62,171 bases of DNA from a virus. Of the stretch, positions 49,601-57,846 are shown one piece after another. The DNA lies in IMG/VR virus record IMGVR_UViG_3300031772_000034, positions 1 through 62,171 of that record. The stretch is one strand, 5' to 3'. The number at the start of each line of letters is the position of its first letter. Position 1 is the first letter of the stretch. The position numbers and the translations under genes were made by a program. A model generated the notes under the pieces. It was not told where the DNA came from. It did no database searches and was given only the letters and a program-made list of their open reading frames with translations.

Positions 49601-51242
49601 ATTTATGGGTGAAGGGAAGTATAGCGTTCTTATTTCATGCAAGAACCCTGATACTGCGGCACTCGTATCTCATTACATAATCGATCCTGGGGCGAAGGAA
49701 GTCATCGTGTCTGGTAAATCCGCTTTTAAGATAAAGCATCTAAAGGTAGACACTGTGGCTAAACAGATTCTAGTTGATGTTGAAGAGGAGACAACTGATC
49801 GCGCTCTTGTAGCGTCTTCCTTTAAAGCAGCTACCAAAGAAGGCGAAGTTGTTAAAGGTATTCCGAAGACGACGTCCAAGATGAAGAAACCTCTTCCTGA
49901 AGTGGAGAGCGAGTATAAGACCGGAGATTGGGAGCAGAAGTTTACCGAAGCTCGCGTTAATATTGTAATGGAAGATACTGGTCTTCCTCGAATAAATGCG
50001 GAGGGAGCTGTCCTAGCAATCGACCAGTATTCAGAGTCCTATTATGCGAGTATTCGCCAGGCACAACGAATGGGTCGATTAGATACTCCTTCTGGTAAGC
50101 TTGCGACTGCGATTGAAGATTATATTGAAGCTGCGCCTAAGTGGGTTGGCGATCCTATTTATCGAAAGATGTCCTGGATAGAATCTGATCAGTGGAATAA
50201 ATACATTGCGTTAAAGGAGGGTGAGAAGTTCGATATGATGGGGCTATCCTCCTGGACGACTGATATGGACTGGCTTAAAAAATGGCAAGAGTTACCGCCT
50301 TATAAAGGATACTTTGTGTGTAAGAAGCCTTTAACTGCAACGCCCATCCCACAACTTTCTCGACGTCCGAATGAGCGCGAACTCCTTATGTCGGGGAATT
50401 CTACGTTTAAGGTCGTATCGATGAAGGTGGATCGCGCGAAGAGAACCTTTACTATGGAAGTCGAAGAACTTCCTCGGACTGCAAAAGTATTAACGCCCGC
50501 ACAGTTTAGTGCGGCACAAACTAAAGGAGTCCCGAAGGTTCAATATTTAACCGAACAAAAGAAATTAAACGCCTCGCTTCCTACAGTTGTACAAGAAGCC
50601 GGCCGCGAAGTTTATGAGAAAGTAGGCTATGAAAAATGGACTGAGGCCCGCATTTTAGATGTCATGGCAGATACGGGATATACCCGTGAGAAGGCGACCG
50701 AATTTATAGACTCATATATAGAGTATTCAATGTATAGCGATTTTGCGGCTGCAATTAAAAAGGCACAAAGACAAAAAATCTTTAATCATGCTTTTTCTCA
50801 AGCAGAAGCAATAGAGGGATATATTGCTGATGGCCCGAAATGGCGTGGTGGGCCTATTTATAGAAAATTATCATTCACCGATCGTTGGGCTAATAAAGCA
50901 CTCTCTTCTGTTAAATCGGGGCAATCGTTAGATTTACAGGGACTTACTTCTTGGTCCTCAAGTAAACAATTTGCTAAAGAATTTCAAGGACCCGCAAACT
51001 TTGAATATTTACTCGTATGCGAAAAGCCTATTACCGCAACTCCGGTGGCCCATCTTTCGCTCTTTCAACAAGAGGAGCTTTTAATGTCTGGGTATTCAAC
51101 GGCCCGGGTCAATAAGGTTTATAAGGAGGGGAAACTTACTATAATCGAAGTTGAAGAAGTCCCGAGTGTCGGACTTTCTCAAAAACTGTTAGATAGCGAA
51201 ATGCAGAAGAAGGCCGAAGAAAAAGCGGCAAAGGAGGTGTAA
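46671..51242 (+). CDS. MuF-type head protein with HExxH motif and three ADP-ribosyltransferase-like repeats, 1523 aa
   Basis: Residues 1-260 resemble Mu F-type head morphogenesis proteins, ending in a Cys/His cluster (CNGC near 211; CDHECHSNCHC near 237). A middle region (about 270-830) has HELGHH near 617, a zinc-metallopeptidase-like motif. Residues about 860-1500 hold three homologous units of about 180-230 residues. Each has IYR[GK], then L[ST]SW[ST], then EL[LV]MSG-type blocks, the R-S-E order of ARTs. The ExE position reads AxE, ExE and QxE in repeats 1, 2 and 3. It is probably packaged or ejected with the DNA (inference from MuF toxins). The RBS is weak. Confidence 0.75.
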   Translation: MKKMRSHYGRSMFKSPPVRRLLIDREKLVNDLRKRSWPAWQQMTKDIGIALDGFKRDFESANRFDQVDNAVSTFTGYVNSTASDVYDRALVSGTRYAESYYGKIPWDYNSLRNASLKTQVEVARWNREKLFNQFNNIVQTQFHESMTPEETEQATARTKHSLLSTAFQFLMYTQIVGDLQHIPLFLGASAFKAQTGEEPLYEWLTTSGDPCNGCLAMERMGPMTRAEFAGIYPKTCDHECHSNCHCTLGLVNRKNTVVDVLVNRMVSRQAPLPAVDFSMDVLRTNYVNAAIPEFFSLVEKSPSMQRWENFLSLGSVSEGAKFDVAFESGVGYKITVPAAVTSQQKQSLILRGIAKVQNNNLHAAYGDSFTNYAEDFYSYVVQDFSNTIAGEQGVTAAIRKQLVTNPNAAFNRLKELGIYPKTYAVDVDFLYNHDLNGLTEYYIKSFYSNYNSFRSLPGAAQFESFYRDFAFSLPEHKQYITREFHDLPKFWHRNATPETLTKKFLLRPDGTPGPSALYGQANAAEWVKELLTAYPSLSRKEFFEGLDYIATYGEYDGVWTSKELSGLVEKTLLSSSLPKKLRDEAMSRVVEIYGADVAKDVTIDSMILSRPNARIFAHELGHHVWGTQLWSPLASAGFQIHKAVGYQEFYALWKSHIAVASTAFKDALIQASTKELDLWKWWQWAYTTALKYAEKGEVGKILPKVIDALPNELRTAVTLYSKMPMEKLLQFHEWFAEMFSLINIAPGAINATAMPIADEFQYLIRKNILGLKTAIPLTGPAASVDVRILTAMKEFDPELTSEQAIQELTKTLEKTKKPAATATGVVKKRSLIEYDSESSLPELSRPWKSDFPTDAEITKYQAPWEAIKVKSIMEETGFNKEKATRISAAIDDFTTGGDWAGIRDVQMTLDKANPLFTIAEDLEEYIAVAPKWTGPIYRGLSFDSEQTWNRLRRLKPGESFDMLGLSSWSLDEGAAELFMGEGKYSVLISCKNPDTAALVSHYIIDPGAKEVIVSGKSAFKIKHLKVDTVAKQILVDVEEETTDRALVASSFKAATKEGEVVKGIPKTTSKMKKPLPEVESEYKTGDWEQKFTEARVNIVMEDTGLPRINAEGAVLAIDQYSESYYASIRQAQRMGRLDTPSGKLATAIEDYIEAAPKWVGDPIYRKMSWIESDQWNKYIALKEGEKFDMMGLSSWTTDMDWLKKWQELPPYKGYFVCKKPLTATPIPQLSRRPNERELLMSGNSTFKVVSMKVDRAKRTFTMEVEELPRTAKVLTPAQFSAAQTKGVPKVQYLTEQKKLNASLPTVVQEAGREVYEKVGYEKWTEARILDVMADTGYTREKATEFIDSYIEYSMYSDFAAAIKKAQRQKIFNHAFSQAEAIEGYIADGPKWRGGPIYRKLSFTDRWANKALSSVKSGQSLDLQGLTSWSSSKQFAKEFQGPANFEYLLVCEKPITATPVAHLSLFQQEELLMSGYSTARVNKVYKEGKLTIIEVEEVPSVGLSQKLLDSEMQKKAEEKAAKEV

Positions 51243-51243
51243 T

Positions 51244-51402
51244 ATGGGACTTTTAAATCAGGATAGCAGCTTCGCAATTCTAGATGAAAAGGGGAACCCG
51301 GTTTTCATCTACATCGAACCAAAGTCCTCCATCACTGCGAAAGAGAAGCTGGCGAAGGTACGGGAAGAGGAAGAAAAAGCCGCAAAAGCGAAGGAGAAGT
51401 AA
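51244..51402 (+). CDS. small charged protein, 52 aa
   Basis: Begins one base after the MuF-type stop with AAAGGAGGTG upstream. First half beta-like (FAILDEKGNPVFIYIE), second half a Lys/Glu helix. Ends 1 base before the next start. Not recognised. Confidence 0.55.
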   Translation: MGLLNQDSSFAILDEKGNPVFIYIEPKSSITAKEKLAKVREEEEKAAKAKEK

Positions 51403-51403
51403 T

Positions 51404-52018
51404 ATGGGTCCGAAGGGATTAGTTGTCCGGACAAAAGACGGGCTTGTAGTGGGCGCTTTCAATACCCTCTTTGATAGCGTTACGCTATTCCCCTCTACCG
51501 AGGACTTCAGGCATATTGTCGATGAGTACATGTCGAACGGGATTCTAAACTCTTCTTCAGATGGTGAGATCCTTCCGTTTAAGAAAGCTAAGTTCAGCGA
51601 CATCATATTCGATCTCTCTGTTCGTGGATATGCTCTAACGGATGATGTCGACTTATTGAATATTCCTGTCGACATAAATCCGAAAAAGATGGAAGTCCCG
51701 ATGTCTGGATGGACAGACGATGGGTTCGTCGTTCGCGCAAAGGATAACCAGATCGTCGGGTCATTTAGGATTTCTCAGGGAAAGGTTTCTTACGCTGATA
51801 TCTCTAACGACTTCAGAGACGCACTCCATGAAGTCTCTCGAACAGGATATTGGAATTCATCCAACGAATCATTCGGGCTTATATTTTCTATCGATAAGTT
51901 TGACGTCGCGTCTCCAGAAGATACTCTTCCTAATGTTATGGACACCCTTATTCAGAAAGGATACTACTTACTCCCATCTTGGATATTTAGTCAGGGAGTT
52001 AGGACGTTAAAAACATAG
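51404..52018 (+). CDS. hypothetical protein with internal duplication, 204 aa
   Basis: Two halves begin alike: GLVVRTKDGLVVGAF (5-19) and GFVVRAKDNQIVGSF (about 106-120). Each continues with a beta/alpha segment ending in a ...GY turn. This points to a tandem duplication. Start 51404 is chosen over 51284 because it follows AAGGAGAAG and the earlier part shadows the preceding gene. Function unknown. Confidence 0.6.
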   Translation: MGPKGLVVRTKDGLVVGAFNTLFDSVTLFPSTEDFRHIVDEYMSNGILNSSSDGEILPFKKAKFSDIIFDLSVRGYALTDDVDLLNIPVDINPKKMEVPMSGWTDDGFVVRAKDNQIVGSFRISQGKVSYADISNDFRDALHEVSRTGYWNSSNESFGLIFSIDKFDVASPEDTLPNVMDTLIQKGYYLLPSWIFSQGVRTLKT

Positions 52019-52027
52019 GAGGCCATC

Positions 52028-53161
52028 ATGCCAAAACAGGTAGAACATTGTGTAACGGCTTTAATGAAGAGCGGAGACTTCAATCCGAAGATGGAACACG
52101 ATAAGCGGAAATCCGCCGCATACGCTGTTTGCTGGGGACAGTACCAAAAGACTCGTCGTGAGTATGTCGAGAGGGTTAAGAAGAATCGGGATGTCATCAA
52201 AATGACCGATCAGCAGTTGTTATTCGACAACGCAATTTTTGTTGCGTGGGAGAACAAGCTAAAGGCGGGCGGCACGATCAGTGGTTGGTCACAAGAAGAG
52301 ATCCTAACATCTCATCAGGAAATCATTTCAGAATTGCGGAAGCGGGGATATAAACCTGCCGACGCACCAACTCATCTAAGTTCGCTTTCCCAATCGCTCG
52401 GCATGACCGATTTCCCGATTCGGATCCCGTTCATTTCAATCGCAGGCAGTTTTGAAGGGGCGGAACAGCAAAAGAAGGGACCTGATATTTTAGTCTATTC
52501 TCCCGATGTCCCTCTTCTCGAGAAGGACGTTTTATCATTTACCGTCGGCGCATTATTCGAACGTATTGGAAATTTTACCATTCACTTCCTTCCGGATAAT
52601 CATACTGGTCCCTTCACTAAATTCGTTCCGCTTTACAGTCTCGTTTGCCGCTTGGTTGGAAGCGATGCTCCTTTAGCGAGCCCGAGTACTCCCTCTTTAC
52701 CCGATACAGAAACTAAATCACTTCGTCAAATTGTAGCCACTCTCGGTGATGGAGATATTATGTTGTCCGTGAACGCGCTTTGGTTTGACTTCGTTCGAGA
52801 CACTCCTATTGTGGATGTTTACTCTTCCATTCAAATTCCCGAAGATCTTCAGGCTTCAATTGAAGAACAAGTTTCAAGTCTCGTCCCCGCAGAGTATCGC
52901 GATCTCTTTCAATTCCATTTTGATGACACCATCCCCGAATCCGCATCGCCGATGTATGATATCGTTTTACGTCGAATCAATACAATGGATTTGGATGTTC
53001 AAAGGGGGATGGAAGCCTTTTGGAGTAGAATGGCATATCCCAAATATACCACTCCTCTTTTGCCGGAAAAGCCGATTCAATCGTTTAACGTATTAAGTAA
53101 AACATTTCAAAAAGAAAACGTTTTGTCCAAGGAAGACGGTGCGGCCCTAAAAAGGGATTAG
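52028..53161 (+). CDS. hypothetical structural-region protein, 377 aa
   Basis: The N-terminal motif CVTALMKSGDFNPKM, followed by RKSAAYAVCWGQYQKTRRE (about 8-45), recurs in phage head-region proteins of unknown function. Residues 55-100 are helical; the remainder is beta-rich with several Pro-Asp turns. RBS AGGAGG. Role in the head is inferred from place only. Confidence 0.55.
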   Translation: MPKQVEHCVTALMKSGDFNPKMEHDKRKSAAYAVCWGQYQKTRREYVERVKKNRDVIKMTDQQLLFDNAIFVAWENKLKAGGTISGWSQEEILTSHQEIISELRKRGYKPADAPTHLSSLSQSLGMTDFPIRIPFISIAGSFEGAEQQKKGPDILVYSPDVPLLEKDVLSFTVGALFERIGNFTIHFLPDNHTGPFTKFVPLYSLVCRLVGSDAPLASPSTPSLPDTETKSLRQIVATLGDGDIMLSVNALWFDFVRDTPIVDVYSSIQIPEDLQASIEEQVSSLVPAEYRDLFQFHFDDTIPESASPMYDIVLRRINTMDLDVQRGMEAFWSRMAYPKYTTPLLPEKPIQSFNVLSKTFQKENVLSKEDGAALKRD

Positions 53162-53219
53162 CATTCAATATAGTCCGTAGAGTTAATCAGCCCATAGAGG
53201 CACAACAAAAGGAGGCGGT

Positions 53220-55505
53220 ATGATTTCAATCGTGATCCCCTGCTACAATAACTTGGAGTATACGATCGGATGTATTCATTCGATTCGGAAAAATACTCCT
53301 CCCATTGAATACGAGATCATCCTCGTTGATAACGGCTCGACCGATGGCACCAGGGAATGGGCCTGCGCGCAGTCGGATATCATTTATCATCGAGAAGAGA
53401 AAAACCTTGGATTCGGCCCCGCGATAAATGATGGAATGATCCTCGCTAAAGGGAATCAGATCGTTTGGTTAAACAACGATACGATCGTTACCCCGAAATG
53501 GGCCGAACAGATGTTGGATTGTTTAAGCGATGCGGACGTGAAACTTCACTGTCCTAAAGTGGGCCTCGTCGGACCCGCGTCCAATCACGCCATTCCACAG
53601 CAATGTGTCGGAATGGAAGTTCCGCTTAATCGACTCGATGAATTCGCCTCCAGATTTCGGCAGGAGAATTATGATAACTGGATTTACGTTCCATCGCTTT
53701 CTGGCTTCTGTTTAATGATCTCCCGTGAGTGCTATGAAGCAGTCGGACCGGTCGATGACAAGACTTTCCCTGGCGGTGGTTTTGAAGATAATGATTACTG
53801 TGTTCGAGCAATCCAAGCCGGATTCGCGCCAGTGATCGCAGGAGATACCTTTGTCTATCATCATCCCTCAATGACGATGACCAAGTTCTTCGATCCCCTT
53901 ATGTGGCAGAAGAATGAAGTTCCGTTTTACGACAAGCATTTTAAATTACTCCCGAAGGAACAGAAGCTGATCTTCATTTATCGGGTTAAGATTTTGAACG
54001 AGTTGAATCGGAAGCATTTGGTAATGAGTCTCCGTAAATCAGCTACCTTAGCTGACGAGATTTTGATACTCGATGACGGATCCACTACTCCGTGGGAAGG
54101 AGAACAGATCGACGGGTGTCCGATATCTATGCGTCGATACACTCGAGAGTTCGATGAATACCGCGATCGATGGGAGCTCATTCAATGGGCAAAGGAAGAA
54201 GGCGCGTCTTGGGTTGTGAGCATTGATAGCGATGAAGTTTTCGAACCGAAAGTGACAAAGGAATCATTCACTCGCTTAATGAATATGCCCAACCCACAGA
54301 TTTTTTCTTTCGGATTCCCCTTTCGGACTCTTTGGGATAGAGAAGATCAATTTCTTGTAGACTCTACTACACGCGGCGCCCACTTTCGGATGTACAAAGT
54401 TCTTCCTGGCCAAAAGTTAATGCCTGGAAGTGGGAAAGGGCTCCATTGCGGTAACATTCCCTACATGCCCGTTGGAAGCGGCTGTATTACCAACCTGAAG
54501 GTTCTTCATTACGGCTACGTTGATCCGGAAGAGCGGCTTCGGAAGTACAACTTTTATCAGGAGATCGATAAGGAGAAAGACCCTACGCTGGTCGGCGGCG
54601 TAGATTACCGCCACTTGATTACTCGAAATATAACTCTTGCCCCTCTTAAATTAGACACAAAACTTTCTTTGTGCATGATTGGCAAGAATGAGGAAAATCA
54701 AATGGCTGGATTCCTTACGCGGTTCTGGTCAATGGCGGATGAATTTTGTTATGTTGATACGGGATCTACAGATCGATCGTTGAACATCACCAAAATGTGG
54801 GGGGCGAAGACCACCACTCTTCCGATTAGTGAAGGGTTTGCTGCAGCCCGAAATAAATCGAAATCGATGGCCTCTGGCAACTGGATCTGGCAGATGGACT
54901 GGGATGAAGAAATTGAGGAACAGAGTTTTATCCTTTTCCCCACCCTTCTTGAATTAGACTCAACGGGATTCGTTTTTGAAGTCGAGAATCGCCATCGAGA
55001 TGGGAAGATGAACATTACGGAGATCACGAGGTTATTCCGAAATATTCCGGAACTCGTTTATCAGGGGAACGTTCACGAACAAATCGATCGGTGCTGGAAA
55101 GCTCTTCGGGGTAAAGTGAAAGTCACACAGGCACCGATTAAGATAATCCATAATGGGTACCTGAAGGATCCGGCGAAACTGCAGAAGAAATGGGACTTCT
55201 ATAAGAAGATTTGTGAGCGGGAAGCTGAATTGAATCCGAAAGATCCCTTGCCTTTTTATAGTCTTGCGTTATACTTAATAAATGAGAGGGGATTGAAGTC
55301 ATTGAGAAAGGCAGAGGAACTGCTGCTTCGATCGGCTATAAATGATCCAGAATTTTACCAAGCAAAGCACGAACTCGCAGTTGTGTATCTTCGACTCGCA
55401 CAACACTGGGCTTCTCAAGGAGCTCAGCTGGTCCCTGATTCTTTTATCTCCCATAAATTCCTCAAAAGAGTTTCGGATTTTGTTACTAAGTTAATTGGAG
55501 AGTAA
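53220..55505 (+). CDS. glycosyltransferase with three GT-A-like segments, 761 aa
   Basis: Segment 1 (1-250) is a clear GT2 domain: ISIVIPCYNN, ILVDNGSTDGT (34-44), WLNNDT (82-87), GGGFEDNDYC. Segment 2 (about 255-440) has ILILDDGSTTP (about 280-290) and VSIDSDEVF (about 332-340). Segment 3 (about 475-640) has LSLCMIGKNEE, CYVDTGSTD (about 511-519) and QMDWDEE (about 557-563). The tail (650-761) is TPR-like. It sits inside the head operon between MuF-type genes and the protease, so the acceptor may be a virion protein or the modified DNA (inference). Confidence 0.8.
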   Translation: MISIVIPCYNNLEYTIGCIHSIRKNTPPIEYEIILVDNGSTDGTREWACAQSDIIYHREEKNLGFGPAINDGMILAKGNQIVWLNNDTIVTPKWAEQMLDCLSDADVKLHCPKVGLVGPASNHAIPQQCVGMEVPLNRLDEFASRFRQENYDNWIYVPSLSGFCLMISRECYEAVGPVDDKTFPGGGFEDNDYCVRAIQAGFAPVIAGDTFVYHHPSMTMTKFFDPLMWQKNEVPFYDKHFKLLPKEQKLIFIYRVKILNELNRKHLVMSLRKSATLADEILILDDGSTTPWEGEQIDGCPISMRRYTREFDEYRDRWELIQWAKEEGASWVVSIDSDEVFEPKVTKESFTRLMNMPNPQIFSFGFPFRTLWDREDQFLVDSTTRGAHFRMYKVLPGQKLMPGSGKGLHCGNIPYMPVGSGCITNLKVLHYGYVDPEERLRKYNFYQEIDKEKDPTLVGGVDYRHLITRNITLAPLKLDTKLSLCMIGKNEENQMAGFLTRFWSMADEFCYVDTGSTDRSLNITKMWGAKTTTLPISEGFAAARNKSKSMASGNWIWQMDWDEEIEEQSFILFPTLLELDSTGFVFEVENRHRDGKMNITEITRLFRNIPELVYQGNVHEQIDRCWKALRGKVKVTQAPIKIIHNGYLKDPAKLQKKWDFYKKICEREAELNPKDPLPFYSLALYLINERGLKSLRKAEELLLRSAINDPEFYQAKHELAVVYLRLAQHWASQGAQLVPDSFISHKFLKRVSDFVTKLIGE

Positions 55506-55518
55506 CCAAGGAGGACCA

Positions 55519-56565
55519 ATGCCAGAATTAAACGTTCCAATCACTTCCGGAGGCGTAGTACCGATCGATCTCCTAAGTCGGGTACCGCCACTGGACTTTT
55601 CCTTCGATCTCTCTCGAGCAGCGACGGATCAGAAAGGCCGATGGATTATCGAAGGATATGTGACCACAACTGAGCTCGCGTCAGACGGCATTCGGATTCT
55701 TCCTGAGGCCCTTGCGGCTGCAAAGGATGACCTCATGAAGCGGCCGTCCATTCTCTTCAACCACAATCCTGATTTGGTGATCGGACGTGTTCTGGAGACT
55801 TCCGTCGATGAGAAGGGCTTACTCGTGAAAGCGCTGATCTCACGGGAGGAGGAGTCCCTTTGGAAGAAAATCCAAGAAGGAGTTCTTTCAAAGTTTTCCG
55901 TTCGCGGTAAAATCACCGGCGCCGTCGATGAATGGGATGCGGCTTCGAGAAAGATCACCCGCGTCGCCACCGCCATCGAGCTGTATGAAGCTTCAATCGT
56001 CAGTGTTCCAGGAGCTGCTGGGGCTGACATTACGAAGTGGTACGTAGAAAGATCAAGAAAGGAGGTGAAAGAAATGCCAGAACCGGAAATCAAAGTAACT
56101 CCCCCGGCCGCGGCACCGGCTCCTGCTGTTGCCCCGGCTGCTCCGGCCGCGGTACCGGCTGCTGCTGTCGCTCCTCCGCCCGTCGAGATCGTAAGGGGCG
56201 AATCCGGCCCGGACATGAAGCCCGTGCTGGATAAGCTCAATTCGATCATGGCGATGGTCGAGAAGCTCATGCAGTCGCAGCCTGTGCCTGTCCCGGACGC
56301 ACAGCGGACCGCCGTTCCTCCGGCAGAACCTTCCGAAGACTCGAAGAAGATCGCTGGCCTCGTCCAAGAGGTCGCCGATTTGAAACGTGCGATCGAGAAG
56401 GTCCCTATCGTGAAGGGCCAGGAGACGATCCCGGCGCCTCCGGCAACAAAGACGGAGGAAGAGATGAGACGGGAACTGTTAGGGGCCGACTTCGATAAGT
56501 TGACTCCGCAGGAACAGCTTTCCCGGGTCCTCGACAAGCTCACGACCTTGCCGGAGAAGAAGTAA
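55519..56565 (+). CDS. prohead protease fused to scaffold, 348 aa
   Basis: HK97-type (S78) maturation protease. ILFNHNP with H82, SKFSVRG with S127, and ELYEASIVSVPG with E157 form the expected catalytic triad. Residues 186-348 are an Ala/Pro-rich then helical scaffold-like region (coiled coil near 250-275 and 290-305). Start 55519 follows AAGGAGGACC. An internal start makes the scaffold alone (see 56074). Confidence 0.85.
   Translation: MPELNVPITSGGVVPIDLLSRVPPLDFSFDLSRAATDQKGRWIIEGYVTTTELASDGIRILPEALAAAKDDLMKRPSILFNHNPDLVIGRVLETSVDEKGLLVKALISREEESLWKKIQEGVLSKFSVRGKITGAVDEWDAASRKITRVATAIELYEASIVSVPGAAGADITKWYVERSRKEVKEMPEPEIKVTPPAAAPAPAVAPAAPAAVPAAAVAPPPVEIVRGESGPDMKPVLDKLNSIMAMVEKLMQSQPVPVPDAQRTAVPPAEPSEDSKKIAGLVQEVADLKRAIEKVPIVKGQETIPAPPATKTEEEMRRELLGADFDKLTPQEQLSRVLDKLTTLPEKK
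56055..56068 (+). promoter_or_regulatory. internal Shine-Dalgarno for nested scaffold gene
   Basis: AAGAAAGGAGGTGA, one of the strongest ribosome binding sites in the window, lies inside the protease frame with an in-frame ATG 5 bases later. Confidence 0.75.
56074..56565 (+). CDS. nested scaffold protein, 163 aa (same frame as protease)
   Basis: ATG 56074 is codon 186 of the protease gene and is preceded by AAGAAAGGAGGTGA. It would yield a scaffold consisting of the Ala/Pro-rich linker and the helical C-terminus. Nested in-frame scaffolds are known in lambda (C/Nu3) and others. The site falls just after the protease domain ends. Confidence 0.7.
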   Translation: MPEPEIKVTPPAAAPAPAVAPAAPAAVPAAAVAPPPVEIVRGESGPDMKPVLDKLNSIMAMVEKLMQSQPVPVPDAQRTAVPPAEPSEDSKKIAGLVQEVADLKRAIEKVPIVKGQETIPAPPATKTEEEMRRELLGADFDKLTPQEQLSRVLDKLTTLPEKK

Positions 56566-56615
56566 CCATGAATTTCGCGTTACAAAATTTAAAAAAGGAA
56601 GGGAGGTGAATAGAA

Positions 56616-57554
56616 ATGCCATTCGATCCTAATTCTCAGCCAATCGTTGAATTGCGTCGGGCTATCCAACAGTCCGACATCTCTGCAGTCCTCGTGAAGA
56701 AGGAGCTGGACCCGATCATCACTCGGTTAGTCGAGTATAATAACCCCCTCCGGGTTAACCTTACTCGCAAACCGGGTTCGGGCGCTGGGTATTACCTGAA
56801 CAGCCGCACACCGGGAACCACCCCGGCGGCGTTCATCAATGATACCGAGAGCCTGACTGAACAGACCGGGACTTATGCTCAGGAGTTCTTCGAGCATAAG
56901 ACCTTCGGTACGCAGGGGAAGATCACGCGCAAAGCGCAGAAGATCGCCGCTTCGTACAAGAACATCCTTCAGGACGAGCTGGAGGCGAAGGCCGAGGAGT
57001 TCAGGGACTTCGAGGAATGGGCCATTATTTGGGGAAGTAAGACGAACCCGAAAGAGTTCGACGGTCTTCACAAACTGGCCGGCACTGTTTATGCGGTTAC
57101 CGTGGGCACCTCTGGCGCCCGTATGACCGCCGAACAGCTCGATGAAGCGATTGATAAAGTTCGCGGGATGCCCAATATGATCATCTGTTCCAAACGGACC
57201 AGACGTCAGATGTGGGCCATCCTGGCGACCAAGCAATCCTTCGTTAACCAGGTCGAGGTCCGTGGTGGGTTCAAACTGACCACCTATTCGGATGTTCCGA
57301 TCTACGTTAACTCGCGAATCCCTGACACTTGCACCTTCGATGGAACCAAGGTAACGGCGGCTACCGGCGGAGCCACTTCCGTCATGTACATTCTGGATAA
57401 CGCCAAAGTTTTCCTGAGCGTACTGACCGATATCGAAGTGATCCCGTTGGACAAAGTCTCTTCGCAGTACGATGCCTTTGACATGGTCTGCGACGAGGTG
57501 CTCGTCGTTCGTGATCCGGTCGCAGTCGTCGAGGTTGTCGGAATCGGCGTATAA
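56616..57554 (+). CDS. major capsid protein (HK97 fold), 312 aa
   Basis: Located after protease/scaffold. Pattern of an HK97-type capsid: helical N-terminus, E-loop-like stretch near 45-70 (KPGSGAGYYLNSR), spine helix near 125-145, P-domain and A-domain strands (TTYSDVPIYVNSRIPD; VRDPVAVVEV). Strong RBS GGGAGGTGA. More GC-rich than the neighbours, as expected of a highly expressed gene. Confidence 0.85.
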   Translation: MPFDPNSQPIVELRRAIQQSDISAVLVKKELDPIITRLVEYNNPLRVNLTRKPGSGAGYYLNSRTPGTTPAAFINDTESLTEQTGTYAQEFFEHKTFGTQGKITRKAQKIAASYKNILQDELEAKAEEFRDFEEWAIIWGSKTNPKEFDGLHKLAGTVYAVTVGTSGARMTAEQLDEAIDKVRGMPNMIICSKRTRRQMWAILATKQSFVNQVEVRGGFKLTTYSDVPIYVNSRIPDTCTFDGTKVTAATGGATSVMYILDNAKVFLSVLTDIEVIPLDKVSSQYDAFDMVCDEVLVVRDPVAVVEVVGIGV

Positions 57555-57573
57555 AGAAGGGAGGTAGAGGCCT

Positions 57574-57846
57574 GTGAGTTACAAACTTATCAGAACGAGG
57601 CCTGGTTTTCTTTTAAATACTGAGATATCGACTTATAGGGAGAACCTCAAGGTGAAAGACGGTATCGTCGAATGCCAGTTTCCTGAGTCGCGGGATCGCC
57701 TCTTAAAAGAGGGATTCGTTATGATGGAAGAAGGCGTGAAACCCGAGGCACCCAAAGTCGATCCTCAGATCGAATCTCGATCAATGGATTCCGGTCCAAA
57801 GGTTGAGGGTACGAAAATCTTCTTCCGCAGAGGGAAGAAAAAATGA
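57574..57846 (+). CDS. hypothetical protein, 90 aa, after capsid
   Basis: GTG start preceded by GGGAGGT. Basic C-terminus (FFRRGKKK). It could be a head-decoration or small connector protein by position. ATGA overlap with next gene. Confidence 0.6.
   Translation: MSYKLIRTRPGFLLNTEISTYRENLKVKDGIVECQFPESRDRLLKEGFVMMEEGVKPEAPKVDPQIESRSMDSGPKVEGTKIFFRRGKKK

Noticed and set aside
55629-56543. Minus-strand ORF of 304 aa opposite the protease/scaffold gene
   Set aside because: Low-complexity Ser/Gly/Ala shadow of the Ala/Pro-rich scaffold codons; no ribosome site.
56568-56609. 13-codon ORF ending in the capsid Shine-Dalgarno
   Set aside because: An ATG-to-TGA mini-ORF exists, but with no ribosome site of its own; its stop simply falls in GGAGGTGA. 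A leader peptide cannot be supported.
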